Below the pieces are notes generated by a model. That model saw only the letters and a program-made list of their open reading frames with translations. It was not told where the DNA came from and searched no databases. 64,000 nt of DNA, from assembly GCF_907165045.1 (NCBI RefSeq), contig NZ_CAJRAU010000011.1:62001-126000 (forward strand), read 5' to 3'. The position numbers and the translations under genes were made by a program. The stretch is from Dyadobacter linearis (lineage in GTDB: Bacteria; Bacteroidota; Bacteroidia; Cytophagales; Spirosomataceae). How positions within the stretch are numbered: the first letter of the stretch is position 1; each line of letters starts with the position of its first letter. Positions 34,886 to 43,387 of this stretch are shown one piece after another.

Positions 34886-34918
34886 ACCCAGATATTATCA
34901 CAAAATACCAATAAATGT

Positions 34919-34951
34919 AAAACCCCATCAGGACGATCCTGACGGGGTTTT
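34919..34951. terminator. Bidirectional terminator downstream of mnmE
   Basis: AAAACCCC-A-TCAGGA (34919-34933) pairs with TCCTGA-C-GGGGTTTT (34937-34951) around a CGA loop, with A- and T-runs on both sides. It lies about 43 bases beyond the mnmE stop and would separate it from element transcription. Confidence 0.8.
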
Positions 34952-34993
34952 ACTTACGTTTGTTTATATATATTTATGGTTACTTACGGTCTA

Positions 34994-36361
34994 TTACTTG
35001 CCAATGCAAAACTTCGAAAAAATATTATCCAGCAAATCATCCGTCACAATAGTCCCCGTAATCTCCCCTAAATGATGCAGCGATAACCGGATATCCTGGG
35101 CTAGAAAATCACCTGTTACTCCTAGCGTCAGCCCGTTGATTACGTCGGTCAGTGAGTTGAAGGTTTTTTGGAGATGTTCGTAGTGTCGCAGGTTCGTTAC
35201 TACTGTGTCGGTAGCGGATTGTTTGTGAACGAGGGCGATCAGTTTGGTGGTCAGCGCGCCCAGGCCGCTTTGGGTTTGGGCGGAAATTGCAATGGTCTCT
35301 TCATGCAATAAATAAAGGCGGGGGGCGCTATTGATGTCGATATCGATTTTATTCAATACAAACAAAAAGTGCTTGTCTGCTGGAAGGGTTTCAGACAAGG
35401 CTTTGATATCCCTGAAAGTCTCCTCACTATCAAACAAAAAGATCACAATATCGGCCTTTTCCATTGCTGCTATCGATCGTTCGATGCCGATAGATTCGAC
35501 AAAGTCGACAGTTTCCCTAATCCCGGCGGTGTCGATGAAGCGGAATTTAATGCCCCCAAGCAGCATCGTATCTTCAATAACGTCGCGCGTCGTGCCGGCA
35601 ATGCTCGTCACAATCGCCTTTTCTTCATTCAGCAATGCATTCAGCAATGTGGATTTTCCAACGTTGGGCGAGCCGATAATCGCAACTGGCACGCCTTCCT
35701 TGATCGCATTACCCAAATCGAAAGATTCAATCAGCGGCGCGATCGTTTCCAGCAAATGCTCGATCAGCTTTCTCAGATCGTCGCGCTCGGCGAATTCAAC
35801 ATCTTCTTCGCCAAAGTCCAGTTCCAATTCAATCAGCGAAGCGAAATGTATCAGCTCAGTGCGCAATGCAGCCAGCTTTTTTGAAAAGCCGCCGCGCAGT
35901 TGGTTCAATGCCGTTTTATGACTGGATTGCGAGTCAGCCGCGATCAGATCCGCGACTGCCTCGGCCTGGACGAGGTCAAATTGTCCGTTCAGAAAAGCTC
36001 TCTGGGTAAACTCTCCGGGCTTCGCAATCCGCGCACCTTTTGAGATCAGTATTTTTAATATTTGCCTGATAATATAGTCGGAACCGTGACAGGAAATCTC
36101 AATCGAATCCTCTTTGGTAAATGACCGCGGGGTTTTAAAAACAGTAACGAGCACTTCGTCGATAATATCTGTCCCGTCAGAAATCGTCCCGAAATGTACC
36201 GTGTGGGACTCCGCTTTTTCCAGATTTTTACCCTTAAAAATGGCGTTAACCATTGAGATCGAGCCTTCTCCCGAAACCCTGATCACCGCGATCGCACCTA
36301 CTCCCGAAGGCGTCGCCAGCGCGCAGATAACTTCCTGCTGATGAACTGGTGTAGTATTCAT
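34994..36361 (-). CDS. mnmE: tRNA uridine-5-carboxymethylaminomethyl modification GTPase MnmE
   Basis: 455 residues, full length. Acts with MnmG to modify U34 of certain tRNAs. The N-terminal tetrahydrofolate-binding domain begins EVICALATPSGVGAIAVIRV; the G domain has GSPNVGKST (230-238), DTAG (277-280) and NKID (337-340). The essential C-terminal motif FCIGK closes the protein intact at 451-455, so the adjacent element has not disrupted it. A TTTG-N20-CATATTTG promoter sits four bases before the ATG. A single gene on this strand; the T9SS esterase follows upstream. Confidence 0.97.
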   Translation of the reverse strand: MNTTPVHQQEVICALATPSGVGAIAVIRVSGEGSISMVNAIFKGKNLEKAESHTVHFGTISDGTDIIDEVLVTVFKTPRSFTKEDSIEISCHGSDYIIRQILKILISKGARIAKPGEFTQRAFLNGQFDLVQAEAVADLIAADSQSSHKTALNQLRGGFSKKLAALRTELIHFASLIELELDFGEEDVEFAERDDLRKLIEHLLETIAPLIESFDLGNAIKEGVPVAIIGSPNVGKSTLLNALLNEEKAIVTSIAGTTRDVIEDTMLLGGIKFRFIDTAGIRETVDFVESIGIERSIAAMEKADIVIFLFDSEETFRDIKALSETLPADKHFLFVLNKIDIDINSAPRLYLLHEETIAISAQTQSGLGALTTKLIALVHKQSATDTVVTNLRHYEHLQKTFNSLTDVINGLTLGVTGDFLAQDIRLSLHHLGEITGTIVTDDLLDNIFSKFCIGK

Positions 36362-36365
36362 GCCG

Positions 36366-36397
36366 CAAATATGCCACTAAATCCAGTATGGGGCAAA
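36366..36397 (-). promoter_or_regulatory. mnmE promoter
   Basis: Minus-strand TTTG at 36397-36394, 20-base spacer, CATATTTG at 36373-36366 (one mismatch to TAnnTTTG), then four bases to the ATG at 36361. This predicts a leaderless or nearly leaderless message. Confidence 0.55.
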
Positions 36398-36448
36398 GTT
36401 CAGAGCACGATTGACCGATATGTTGACCGATTGCAAATCAGCAAAAAG

Positions 36449-38452
36449 CTAGCGGACGACGATTCGTTTCACCACCGAGCCGGCCGCTGTATGAATGCGG
36501 ATCAAATAAGAACCCTGCGAGATTCCCGCCAGATTAAGGATAGCCCAGTCGTGCTGGTCATAGCGCACTTCTTTCAGCTTCGCGCCGGAAATGGATAGTA
36601 CTTCTAATGTCTGGATCCCGCCCCGTGTCGACACTACATTAACCTCTGCCGTAGCCGGATTTGGAAATACATCGAAGCCAGCGGCAGTCAGCAGCTCGGT
36701 ACCCAGCACATCCGCGCTCATTTTCTTGTGCGTAATGCTCGTGATCGCCGACTCCGCATTTTCGGTTACACCCCGGATCGAGTAAATATATTCCACTCCC
36801 TGCTTCGCCGATTTATCAGCATAACTAGCTTGCAGTGGCAAATGCAGGATTTCGTGCGAGCCGGCTGAATCCGCTTTGCTATGCCTTTCGAGAATATAGC
36901 CAGTTACTCCCGGCAGCTCATTCCAGGTCAATTCCACGTTGCCGACATCGTCCCGCGCAGCCAGTGTGATTTTACCCAGGTCCGGAAAAGGATGAATTTT
37001 GTTGTGGTGAAATGCCAATGCCCTGAAACCCTTGTCATTTCCTAAAAAAGGTCCTATATAAACCCACGGCGCACTCAGCAAGCCTGCATAGTGATATTTA
37101 GAAGGCAGGTATTTGATCGTCGAATCGGGCCCCGTGGTCTTTTTCTCCACGATGATCCTGTTAGCCTCGGCCCTACCCGATTTCAGCTTCTGCCACTCTG
37201 CGTTCAGGTAAAAGAAATCTTTGACCGAATAATTCGAAACGGGTTCCAGGCTGCCTTCGATATTGTTATTTAATGTATCATTAGGGTAAACCATTTTTTG
37301 GTAATCCTCGAATACCATAGTGATCTCCGTCGAGTCTTTGGTAGAGTAAAAAGCCTTTTTCAGACTCGGCGAAGTGATCTTTTCTTTTTGTTTATAATGA
37401 TAAAACCCGGCCATATCTGCCAGCTCCTGGCCTAGTTTGAGATAACCCTCCAAACCGTAGTGAAAGCCATTCCAGCCTGGCGCGCCTAATGCGGCATACG
37501 GTTGCACAATCGGATATTTTTCTTCTAAAAGTCTCTGATCTTCCCTGAACTGGCCGATCCGGTCGTCGTAACCGCCGCCGCCAAACAGGGGAAGCTGAAA
37601 AACGTATGCTTTTTCGATCATCGGATAATCTTCCTTCCAGTTGGAGACCATTTGCGCAAAGCGCGGCGCCCAGGACAGCGGGTCCGGTGAGGCAGCTTCA
37701 TTTTCTCCCTGCCAGTAAAATATCCCCTTCAATGCAGGCAGCAAGCCCGATTGCATCGCATAGCTGAGTAATACCCCGTAAGGTTTGGAAGCGTCTGCGT
37801 GGTCGTTTGGATTGCGGTCGATGAGCTGGGCAAGGGAAGCGCCGGCAAGTGCGCCGTTGATCACGCAGGTTGGAAAGCCGTACTTTTCGGCTACGCGTCT
37901 CTGAAATTCAATACCAAAAATCCCTACACGCGGACTGATCTCATTTGAAAGCCCGAAACTATTTCCCTGCGGGCCGGTCCCGAAAGTGCGGCAATATTCG
38001 TTTCGGTATTTATAGTCCACTTCCCAGGCTACTGCATTGGATTGACCATAGATCAGGTAAAAATCGCCTGCAACGACATTTTCCCGCTTCACGATCAACG
38101 TAGAATCTGTCGCCGATTTGCACACATACACTTCGAAAGCATACTCCGCAAGTTCGGATTTGATCTTAGAAACGACACTGAATGCACCACTTTCGCCGGT
38201 ATATTTCAGCTCATTTTTGTGGTAACCAACCCGCGCGCCATTACGTGATTTGACAACTGATATGTAGGAATAGCCGGTGGCTTCCACGTTTCCGGAAATC
38301 GTAATATCCGCTTCATTATTCGCATTGCGCGGAAACAGCTGCATATTCGCAGGTAAGGATTGGAAGTTGACAATCTGAATTTTCTCTGCAAACGAGGGAA
38401 TAAATGCATGCAAAGTCAACAGGAAAGCGACACAGCGTAAAGTTTTGTTCAT
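36449..38452 (-). CDS. SASA-type sialate O-acetylesterase-like enzyme with T9SS sorting domain
   Basis: 667 residues. A signal peptide (MNKTLRCVAFLLTLHAFIPS) is followed by a beta domain, then the SGNH/SASA esterase: GDFYLIYGQSNAVAWEVDY holds the nucleophile Ser (block I), GALAGASLAQLIDR is block II-like and FYWQGENEAA matches the block III region. A fibronectin-like domain (VELTWNELPGVTGYILERHS) precedes a C-terminal T9SS type A sorting domain (DVFPNPATAEVNVVSTRGG and LKEVRYDQHDWAILNLAG). It is thus exported to the surface, likely to deacetylate glycans. Own promoter at 38485-38514. Confidence 0.85.
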   Translation of the reverse strand: MNKTLRCVAFLLTLHAFIPSFAEKIQIVNFQSLPANMQLFPRNANNEADITISGNVEATGYSYISVVKSRNGARVGYHKNELKYTGESGAFSVVSKIKSELAEYAFEVYVCKSATDSTLIVKRENVVAGDFYLIYGQSNAVAWEVDYKYRNEYCRTFGTGPQGNSFGLSNEISPRVGIFGIEFQRRVAEKYGFPTCVINGALAGASLAQLIDRNPNDHADASKPYGVLLSYAMQSGLLPALKGIFYWQGENEAASPDPLSWAPRFAQMVSNWKEDYPMIEKAYVFQLPLFGGGGYDDRIGQFREDQRLLEEKYPIVQPYAALGAPGWNGFHYGLEGYLKLGQELADMAGFYHYKQKEKITSPSLKKAFYSTKDSTEITMVFEDYQKMVYPNDTLNNNIEGSLEPVSNYSVKDFFYLNAEWQKLKSGRAEANRIIVEKKTTGPDSTIKYLPSKYHYAGLLSAPWVYIGPFLGNDKGFRALAFHHNKIHPFPDLGKITLAARDDVGNVELTWNELPGVTGYILERHSKADSAGSHEILHLPLQASYADKSAKQGVEYIYSIRGVTENAESAITSITHKKMSADVLGTELLTAAGFDVFPNPATAEVNVVSTRGGIQTLEVLSISGAKLKEVRYDQHDWAILNLAGISQGSYLIRIHTAAGSVVKRIVVR

Positions 38453-38484
38453 AAATGTTCGAGGAATTGAGTTGGGGCATATAA

Positions 38485-38514
38485 CAAACTTAAAATAAAG
38501 CGCTTATATATCAA
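38485..38514 (-). promoter_or_regulatory. Promoter of the SASA-type esterase
   Basis: TTG at 38514-38512, exactly 19 bases, then TAAGTTTG at 38492-38485, a perfect Bacteroidota promoter. The ATG at 38452 leaves a leader of about 27 bases. Confidence 0.7.
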
Positions 38515-38561
38515 CACAATCTACTTGCGGGTTTAACATAAAACGGCTGTTTCGATTTTTG

Positions 38562-38569
38562 TATCTTTG
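38562..38569 (+). promoter_or_regulatory. -7 box of queE
   Basis: TATCTTTG matches TAnnTTTG exactly and ends four bases before the ATG at 38574. No TTG at standard distance. Confidence 0.5.
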
Positions 38570-38573
38570 CAAA

Positions 38574-39200
38574 ATGTTAACTGAGACTTTACCTATTGAA
38601 ACCACTACGCTTCCGGTGATGGAGGCTTTTTACACTTTGCAGGGCGAGGGGCAGCATAGTGGGCGCGCCGCCTATTTTATCCGCCTGGGCGGCTGCGAGG
38701 TGGGCTGCCACTGGTGTGATGTGAAAGAATCGTGGGACGCGAATCTGCATCCCAGATTTTCCATTGACTCGATTGTGAATGGTGCATTGCAGTACCCTGG
38801 CCGCCTGGCCGTTATTACCGGAGGCGAGCCGCTGATGTACAATCTGGACAACCTGACCGGCGCATTACAGCAGGCCGGGTTTAAAACCAATATCGAAACC
38901 TCGGGCGTTTATCCGTTTACCGGGCATTGGGATTGGGTTTGTTTTTCACCCAAAAAATTCAAAACGCCGCACCCGGATATTTACCGCCACGCCGACGAGC
39001 TGAAAGCGATTATCTACAACAAAAGTGATTTCGATTTCGCAGAAGAGCACGCCGCGCTGGTATCCGACCGTTGCACCCTGCTGATGCAGCCCGAATGGAG
39101 TAAGCACGATGTAATGCTGCCTTTGATTATTGACTATATCAAAGACAATCCGAAATGGAAAATGTCGTTACAAACCCACAAGTTTATGAACATTCCATAA
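38574..39200 (+). CDS. queE: 7-carboxy-7-deazaguanine synthase
   Basis: 208 residues. Radical-SAM enzyme making CDG in the queuosine/7-deazapurine pathway. The ATG at 38574 (MLTETLPIETTTLPVMEAFY) is placed by the -7 box; a longer frame adds only five residues. The QueE cluster motif is CEVGCHWC (Cys41, Cys45, Cys48, CX3CX2C). Other hallmarks are TLQGEGQHSGRAAYFIRLGG and VITGGEPLMYNL. The stop shares bases with the next start (TAATG), coupling it to the OmpA-like gene, an unexpected partner. Other queuosine genes are not in the window. Confidence 0.93.
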   Translation: MLTETLPIETTTLPVMEAFYTLQGEGQHSGRAAYFIRLGGCEVGCHWCDVKESWDANLHPRFSIDSIVNGALQYPGRLAVITGGEPLMYNLDNLTGALQQAGFKTNIETSGVYPFTGHWDWVCFSPKKFKTPHPDIYRHADELKAIIYNKSDFDFAEEHAALVSDRCTLLMQPEWSKHDVMLPLIIDYIKDNPKWKMSLQTHKFMNIP

Positions 39201-41101
39201 TGCGACGGGCCGTCTTTTTCGTAATCCTTTTTTGTTTCACAGCATCATATTCCCTTGTAGCACAAGAAACAACATTGTCTAAAAAGGGGCGCGAGAATTT
39301 TGATAAAGCTCAAAAAGCGTGGCAGGAGCGGCAACTGGGAGAGGCGATCATTCTTTTTGAAAAAGTACTCGCCGAAAATCCAAAAAGCTACGATACCAAT
39401 ATGCGGCTGGCGCAGATCTACGATTTGCAGCGTAATGCCGATCTCACCCAAAAATATTACACTGCCGCTGTTTCGATAAAACCCGACGCCCCACAATCTG
39501 CGACGGCGTTCCAGTGGCTGGGCAGATATTACTTCCAATCTGAGCGGTACGATTCCGCTCAGGTTTTTTTTGAGAACGCATTCAAGTTATTTCCTCCTAA
39601 ATCCAGCCTCTCTCGCCTGGCGGAGAAATCTATTGTATCTTCCAAATTTGCCCGCGAAGCGATCAAAAGCCCTTTGAATATTGAGAAAAGATCAATGGGC
39701 GATACCGTCAATTTCCTGCGCACACAGTATTTTCCGGTTATGACAGCGGACAATGAAACGCTCATATTCACCGGATTAACCGAAAACAGGGACGAGAATA
39801 TTTACATTTCCAGGCGCTCAAAAGACAGCTGGGATACGCCCGAAGAAATTTCTCCTGCTATCAATACCATTAATAACGAAGGAACATGCAGTGTTTCCGC
39901 CGACGGACGGACGCTGGTTTTCACAGCCTGTAACCGACCCGACGGTTATGGTAGCTGCGACCTTTATATTTCCCAAAAAGAGGGTTCCGATTGGAGTGCG
40001 CCCGTGAATCTTGGCCAGCAGGTCAATACCCGCGACTGGGAATCGCAACCATCGCTGTCAGCCGACGGACATACCTTGTATTTCGCCTCCGAGCGGAAAG
40101 ACGGGCAGGGGAAGCGGGATATTTGGGTGAGTGTTCTGGATGAAAAAAAGCAATGGGGCGCGCCGAAAAACCTGGGGCCCGCTATCAATACGTCCGACGA
40201 TGAGAATGCACCATTCATTCACGCCAACGGCCGCACTTTGTTTTATGCTTCAAATGGGCTGCCTGGAATGGGCGGATTTGACATATTTGTTTCCCAAAAA
40301 ATAGATACTGTCTGGTCGGCGGCAAAAAACCTGGGGTATCCTATTAATACCGCCGCCGAGCAGGTCGGACTTTTCATCGCTTCCGACGGCCGCACTGCCT
40401 ATTATACCGACGATACTTCCGACCGAGGCAAAGGCCGCTCGCTGCTTTACAGTTTCGAAGTGCCCGAATCGTTACAGAATATCATTGTACCCGCGCGCTA
40501 CGCAAAAGGCAAAGTCACAGATAAAAAAACGGGTGAGCCGCTGGCTTCGGAAATCGACCTTTTTGACCTCAAAACACAACAAAAAGTAGGCGCCTTTTCC
40601 TCTGATAGCAAAACAGGCTCTTTTTTGACGGTCCTGAACAAAGGGGGCGAATACGCATTTTATGTTTCCAAAGCAGGTTACCTCTTCAAAAGCCTCTCGT
40701 TTTCGGTCAGTGACTCGGTGTCTTTTGTAGACCTGGAAATTCCTTTGGAAGCAATTGAAAAAGATCGCGCTGAGGTTTTGAACAACATTTTTTTCCAAAC
40801 CAGCAAATATGAGGTGGACGAAAAGTCGAAGGTGGAACTGGATAAAATGGCCGATTTCCTGACCAGAAACAAGTCGATCAAAATCGAAATTTCCGGGCAT
40901 ACCGATGATGTGGGGTCTGACGGAGAAAATATGGAGCTATCCAGGAGAAGGGCGCAATCGGTTCAGGAATATTTGCACAAATCAGGCATTGCCACCGAGC
41001 GCATTTCTTCGCGGGGATACGGTGAAACCAAGCCGGTTGCAGGCAATGATTCGGATGAAAACCGTCAGAGAAACAGGCGGATAGAGTGGCGGATACTCTG
41101 A
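39200..41101 (+). CDS. OmpA-family protein with TPR and PD40 repeats
   Basis: 633 residues from the ATG at 39200 (MRRAVFFVILFCFTASYSLV, signal peptide). Domain order: TPR-like helices (about 25-150: FEKVLAENPKSYDTNMRLAQ), PD40/WD40-like beta-propeller repeats (about 180-420) with repeated ADGRTLVFTACNR / ADGHTLYFASERK blades, a carboxypeptidase-like domain (KGKVTDKKTGEPLASEIDLF), and C-terminal OmpA peptidoglycan domain (IEISGHTDDVGSDGENMELS, RRRAQSVQEYL, RGYGETKP). This is a common Bacteroidota envelope architecture related to PorE of the T9SS complex, though a specific role is not shown. Confidence 0.9.
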   Translation: MRRAVFFVILFCFTASYSLVAQETTLSKKGRENFDKAQKAWQERQLGEAIILFEKVLAENPKSYDTNMRLAQIYDLQRNADLTQKYYTAAVSIKPDAPQSATAFQWLGRYYFQSERYDSAQVFFENAFKLFPPKSSLSRLAEKSIVSSKFAREAIKSPLNIEKRSMGDTVNFLRTQYFPVMTADNETLIFTGLTENRDENIYISRRSKDSWDTPEEISPAINTINNEGTCSVSADGRTLVFTACNRPDGYGSCDLYISQKEGSDWSAPVNLGQQVNTRDWESQPSLSADGHTLYFASERKDGQGKRDIWVSVLDEKKQWGAPKNLGPAINTSDDENAPFIHANGRTLFYASNGLPGMGGFDIFVSQKIDTVWSAAKNLGYPINTAAEQVGLFIASDGRTAYYTDDTSDRGKGRSLLYSFEVPESLQNIIVPARYAKGKVTDKKTGEPLASEIDLFDLKTQQKVGAFSSDSKTGSFLTVLNKGGEYAFYVSKAGYLFKSLSFSVSDSVSFVDLEIPLEAIEKDRAEVLNNIFFQTSKYEVDEKSKVELDKMADFLTRNKSIKIEISGHTDDVGSDGENMELSRRRAQSVQEYLHKSGIATERISSRGYGETKPVAGNDSDENRQRNRRIEWRIL

Positions 41102-41260
41102 TAAACTTGCATAAAGGGCTTAAATTTCGCACTTTTGTCAATCTGCCTTTGTTGTAGTTATTGAATGCCTGAATGGCATTTCTCCAATTCGCACACTCCT
41201 GTTTTCGATCTGTTTTCAAGAAGATTTAACACGCGTCATTTACCTAAGTTATCGTTATCC

Positions 41261-42223
41261 ATGTCATCTGAGAAAGTTTCCTGCTTAATTATCGGCTCCG
41301 GCCCTGCCGGTTACACCGCCGCCATATATGCAGCCAGAGCAGGTTTGAATCCTGTACTTTACCAAGGCGCCCAGCCGGGCGGCCAGCTTACTATTACGAC
41401 CGAGGTTGATAATTATCCGGGTTATCCCGACGGTATTACCGGGCCTGAGATGATGATCAATTTCGAGAAACAGGCTAAAAGATTCGGTACGGATATCCGT
41501 TACGGAATGGCCACTGAGGTGGATTTTACATCTTATCCTCACAAAGTAATTATCGACAACAAACATGAGATTACAGCCGATTCGGTGATCGTTTCGACAG
41601 GTGCTTCGGCCAAGTGGCTGGGTATCGAAGGCGAAGACAGACTGAACGGAAGAGGTGTTTCTGCCTGCGCGGTTTGCGACGGTTTCTTTTTCCGCGGTCA
41701 GGATGTGGTTGTGGTAGGCGCAGGAGATACTGCTGCCGAAGAAGCCAGCTATCTTGCCAAGTTATGCCGGAAAGTATACCTGCTGGTGCGCCGCGACGAA
41801 ATGCGCGCTTCGAAGATCATGCAGAAAAGGGTTGAAATGCTTCCTAATATCGAGGTTTTGTGGAATACTGAAACCGTTAAATTGAACGGAGAAGAAGGTC
41901 TTGAATCTGTTTTGGTTAAAAATAATAAAACAGGCGAAGAGCAACTTCTGGACGTAACTGGTTTCTTTGTAGCAATCGGTCACAAACCTAATACGGATAT
42001 TTTCAAAGGATACCTGCATATGGACGAAACCGGCTATATTCAGACAGTAAAAGGAAGTTCGTGCACTAATATCAAAGGCGTTTTCGCTTGTGGTGATGCG
42101 CAGGATAATGTTTACAGACAAGCAATTACCGCAGCGGGTACTGGCTGTATGGCGGCCCTGGATGCTGAAAGATTTTTGATGGAAAGAGAAGTGAAAGAGA
42201 TTATCGAAGAAACAACAGCTTAA
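41261..42223 (+). CDS. trxB: Thioredoxin-disulfide reductase
   Basis: 320 residues from the ATG at 41261 (MSSEKVSCLIIGSGPAGYTA); upstream in-frame residues are not protein-like. The FAD site is GSGPAGYTAAIYAARAG near 12-28, the NADPH site GAGDTAAEEASYLAKL, and the redox pair CAVC is Cys136 and Cys139. The final FACGDAQDNVYRQAITAAGT is the FAD-binding end. It reduces thioredoxin, which also feeds MsrB (44210) and the arsenate reductase-like protein (19597). Ends in a strong terminator. Confidence 0.97.
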   Translation: MSSEKVSCLIIGSGPAGYTAAIYAARAGLNPVLYQGAQPGGQLTITTEVDNYPGYPDGITGPEMMINFEKQAKRFGTDIRYGMATEVDFTSYPHKVIIDNKHEITADSVIVSTGASAKWLGIEGEDRLNGRGVSACAVCDGFFFRGQDVVVVGAGDTAAEEASYLAKLCRKVYLLVRRDEMRASKIMQKRVEMLPNIEVLWNTETVKLNGEEGLESVLVKNNKTGEEQLLDVTGFFVAIGHKPNTDIFKGYLHMDETGYIQTVKGSSCTNIKGVFACGDAQDNVYRQAITAAGTGCMAALDAERFLMEREVKEIIEETTA

Positions 42224-42250
42224 TTATTTGCCCAACCCCTAAAATTTAAC

Positions 42251-42294
42251 CAGACTACACGCATTATTCCGTTTGCGTGTAGTCTGCCCCATTT
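42251..42294 (+). terminator. Terminator of trxB
   Basis: Perfect 12-bp stem CAGACTACACGC (42251-42262) / GCGTGTAGTCTG (42275-42286) with a 12-base loop, followed by CCCCATTTT. It also lies just before the M23 peptidase start at 42300. Confidence 0.7.
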
Positions 42295-42299
42295 TAAGT

Positions 42300-43379
42300 A
42301 TGAAAGTAAAGCTTATTGTAAGTTTGCTAGTGATGGTGTGTTTGATTTCATGGAACACGCAAGCCCAAGAGCGAGGTAAATTCAGAAGAAACCCAAAAAT
42401 TAATCAGTCCGGAAACAACGCCAACGAAGGACCTGTCAGCAAAACTGCCGTTCCTCAGCCTGAGGATGAATACGAGGTAGAAACTTCCAACCTGAGATTT
42501 CAAAACCAGTTTGAACCCGTAAAACCACTCAATCCAACAGTTAATGAAGATACAACTACCATCGACGAAGGAGATACCGAAGTAGTGGAGGTAGTTGATT
42601 CATTGCAAGTTGGAGACGAATGGGTAAAGGCTGCCGAATACTATGTGATCTGGGATGCACGCACGATCAATCCTTATGGTTTGAACCCGCTGGAATTCGA
42701 CGAGCCAGTTGATCTTACTTTATATAATGAAGCGCTGAACCGTAAATGGGCCACGCCGATGGAGAAAACTCCCACCACTTCGCATTTCAGTTACAGGTGG
42801 GGAAGGTGGCACAACGGAACCGATCTTGACCTGGAAACGGGTGATACAGTCCGCAGTACTTTTGACGGAATGGTCCGGATTGTAGCCTGGGATGGTTCAG
42901 GCTACGGGCGCTTCATTGTGATCAGGCATTATAATGGTCTGGAAACCCTTTATGGCCACTTATCGAAACAATCGGTTGAATCGGGTCAGATGGTAAAAGC
43001 GGGAGAAATGATCGGATTGGGCGGAAATACCGGCCGGAGTTCGGGCTCGCATTTGCATTATGAAAACAGGTATGAGGGTAACCCTTTCGACCCAAGATAT
43101 ATTTTTGATTGGGATAATAAAACGATCAAATCCGATCACTTCACGCTGACAAGCAGCGTTTGGAATCATTTACGTGGTAAGTCAAATAAAAGTGAATTTG
43201 CGTCAGGCGATGCGGCGCCTGTTGCTTATAGTCGCTCCGTACTTCACAAAGTACGTCCGGGCGATACCCTCGGCGCGATCGCAGACCGGTATGGTGTGAG
43301 CATTTCATCCATAGCACGCCGGAATAGAATGTCAGCGCGGGCTACATTACGGATCGGCCAGAAACTCCGCATTAAATAA
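42300..43379 (+). CDS. M23-family peptidase with LysM domain
   Basis: 359 residues from the ATG at 42300 (MKVKLIVSLLVMVCLISWNT, signal peptide). An acidic linker (about 75-105) precedes a LytM/M23 domain: the zinc ligands lie in WGRWHNGTDLDLETGD (His and Asp) and GSHLHYE (HxH). The C-terminal LysM reads LHKVRPGDTLGAIADRYGVS. It probably trims or binds peptidoglycan in the periplasm. The first LysM residue block is near 315. It is the first of a rightward run with bshB1 and msrB. Confidence 0.92.
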   Translation: MKVKLIVSLLVMVCLISWNTQAQERGKFRRNPKINQSGNNANEGPVSKTAVPQPEDEYEVETSNLRFQNQFEPVKPLNPTVNEDTTTIDEGDTEVVEVVDSLQVGDEWVKAAEYYVIWDARTINPYGLNPLEFDEPVDLTLYNEALNRKWATPMEKTPTTSHFSYRWGRWHNGTDLDLETGDTVRSTFDGMVRIVAWDGSGYGRFIVIRHYNGLETLYGHLSKQSVESGQMVKAGEMIGLGGNTGRSSGSHLHYENRYEGNPFDPRYIFDWDNKTIKSDHFTLTSSVWNHLRGKSNKSEFASGDAAPVAYSRSVLHKVRPGDTLGAIADRYGVSISSIARRNRMSARATLRIGQKLRIK

Positions 43380-43387
43380 CCTCAACT

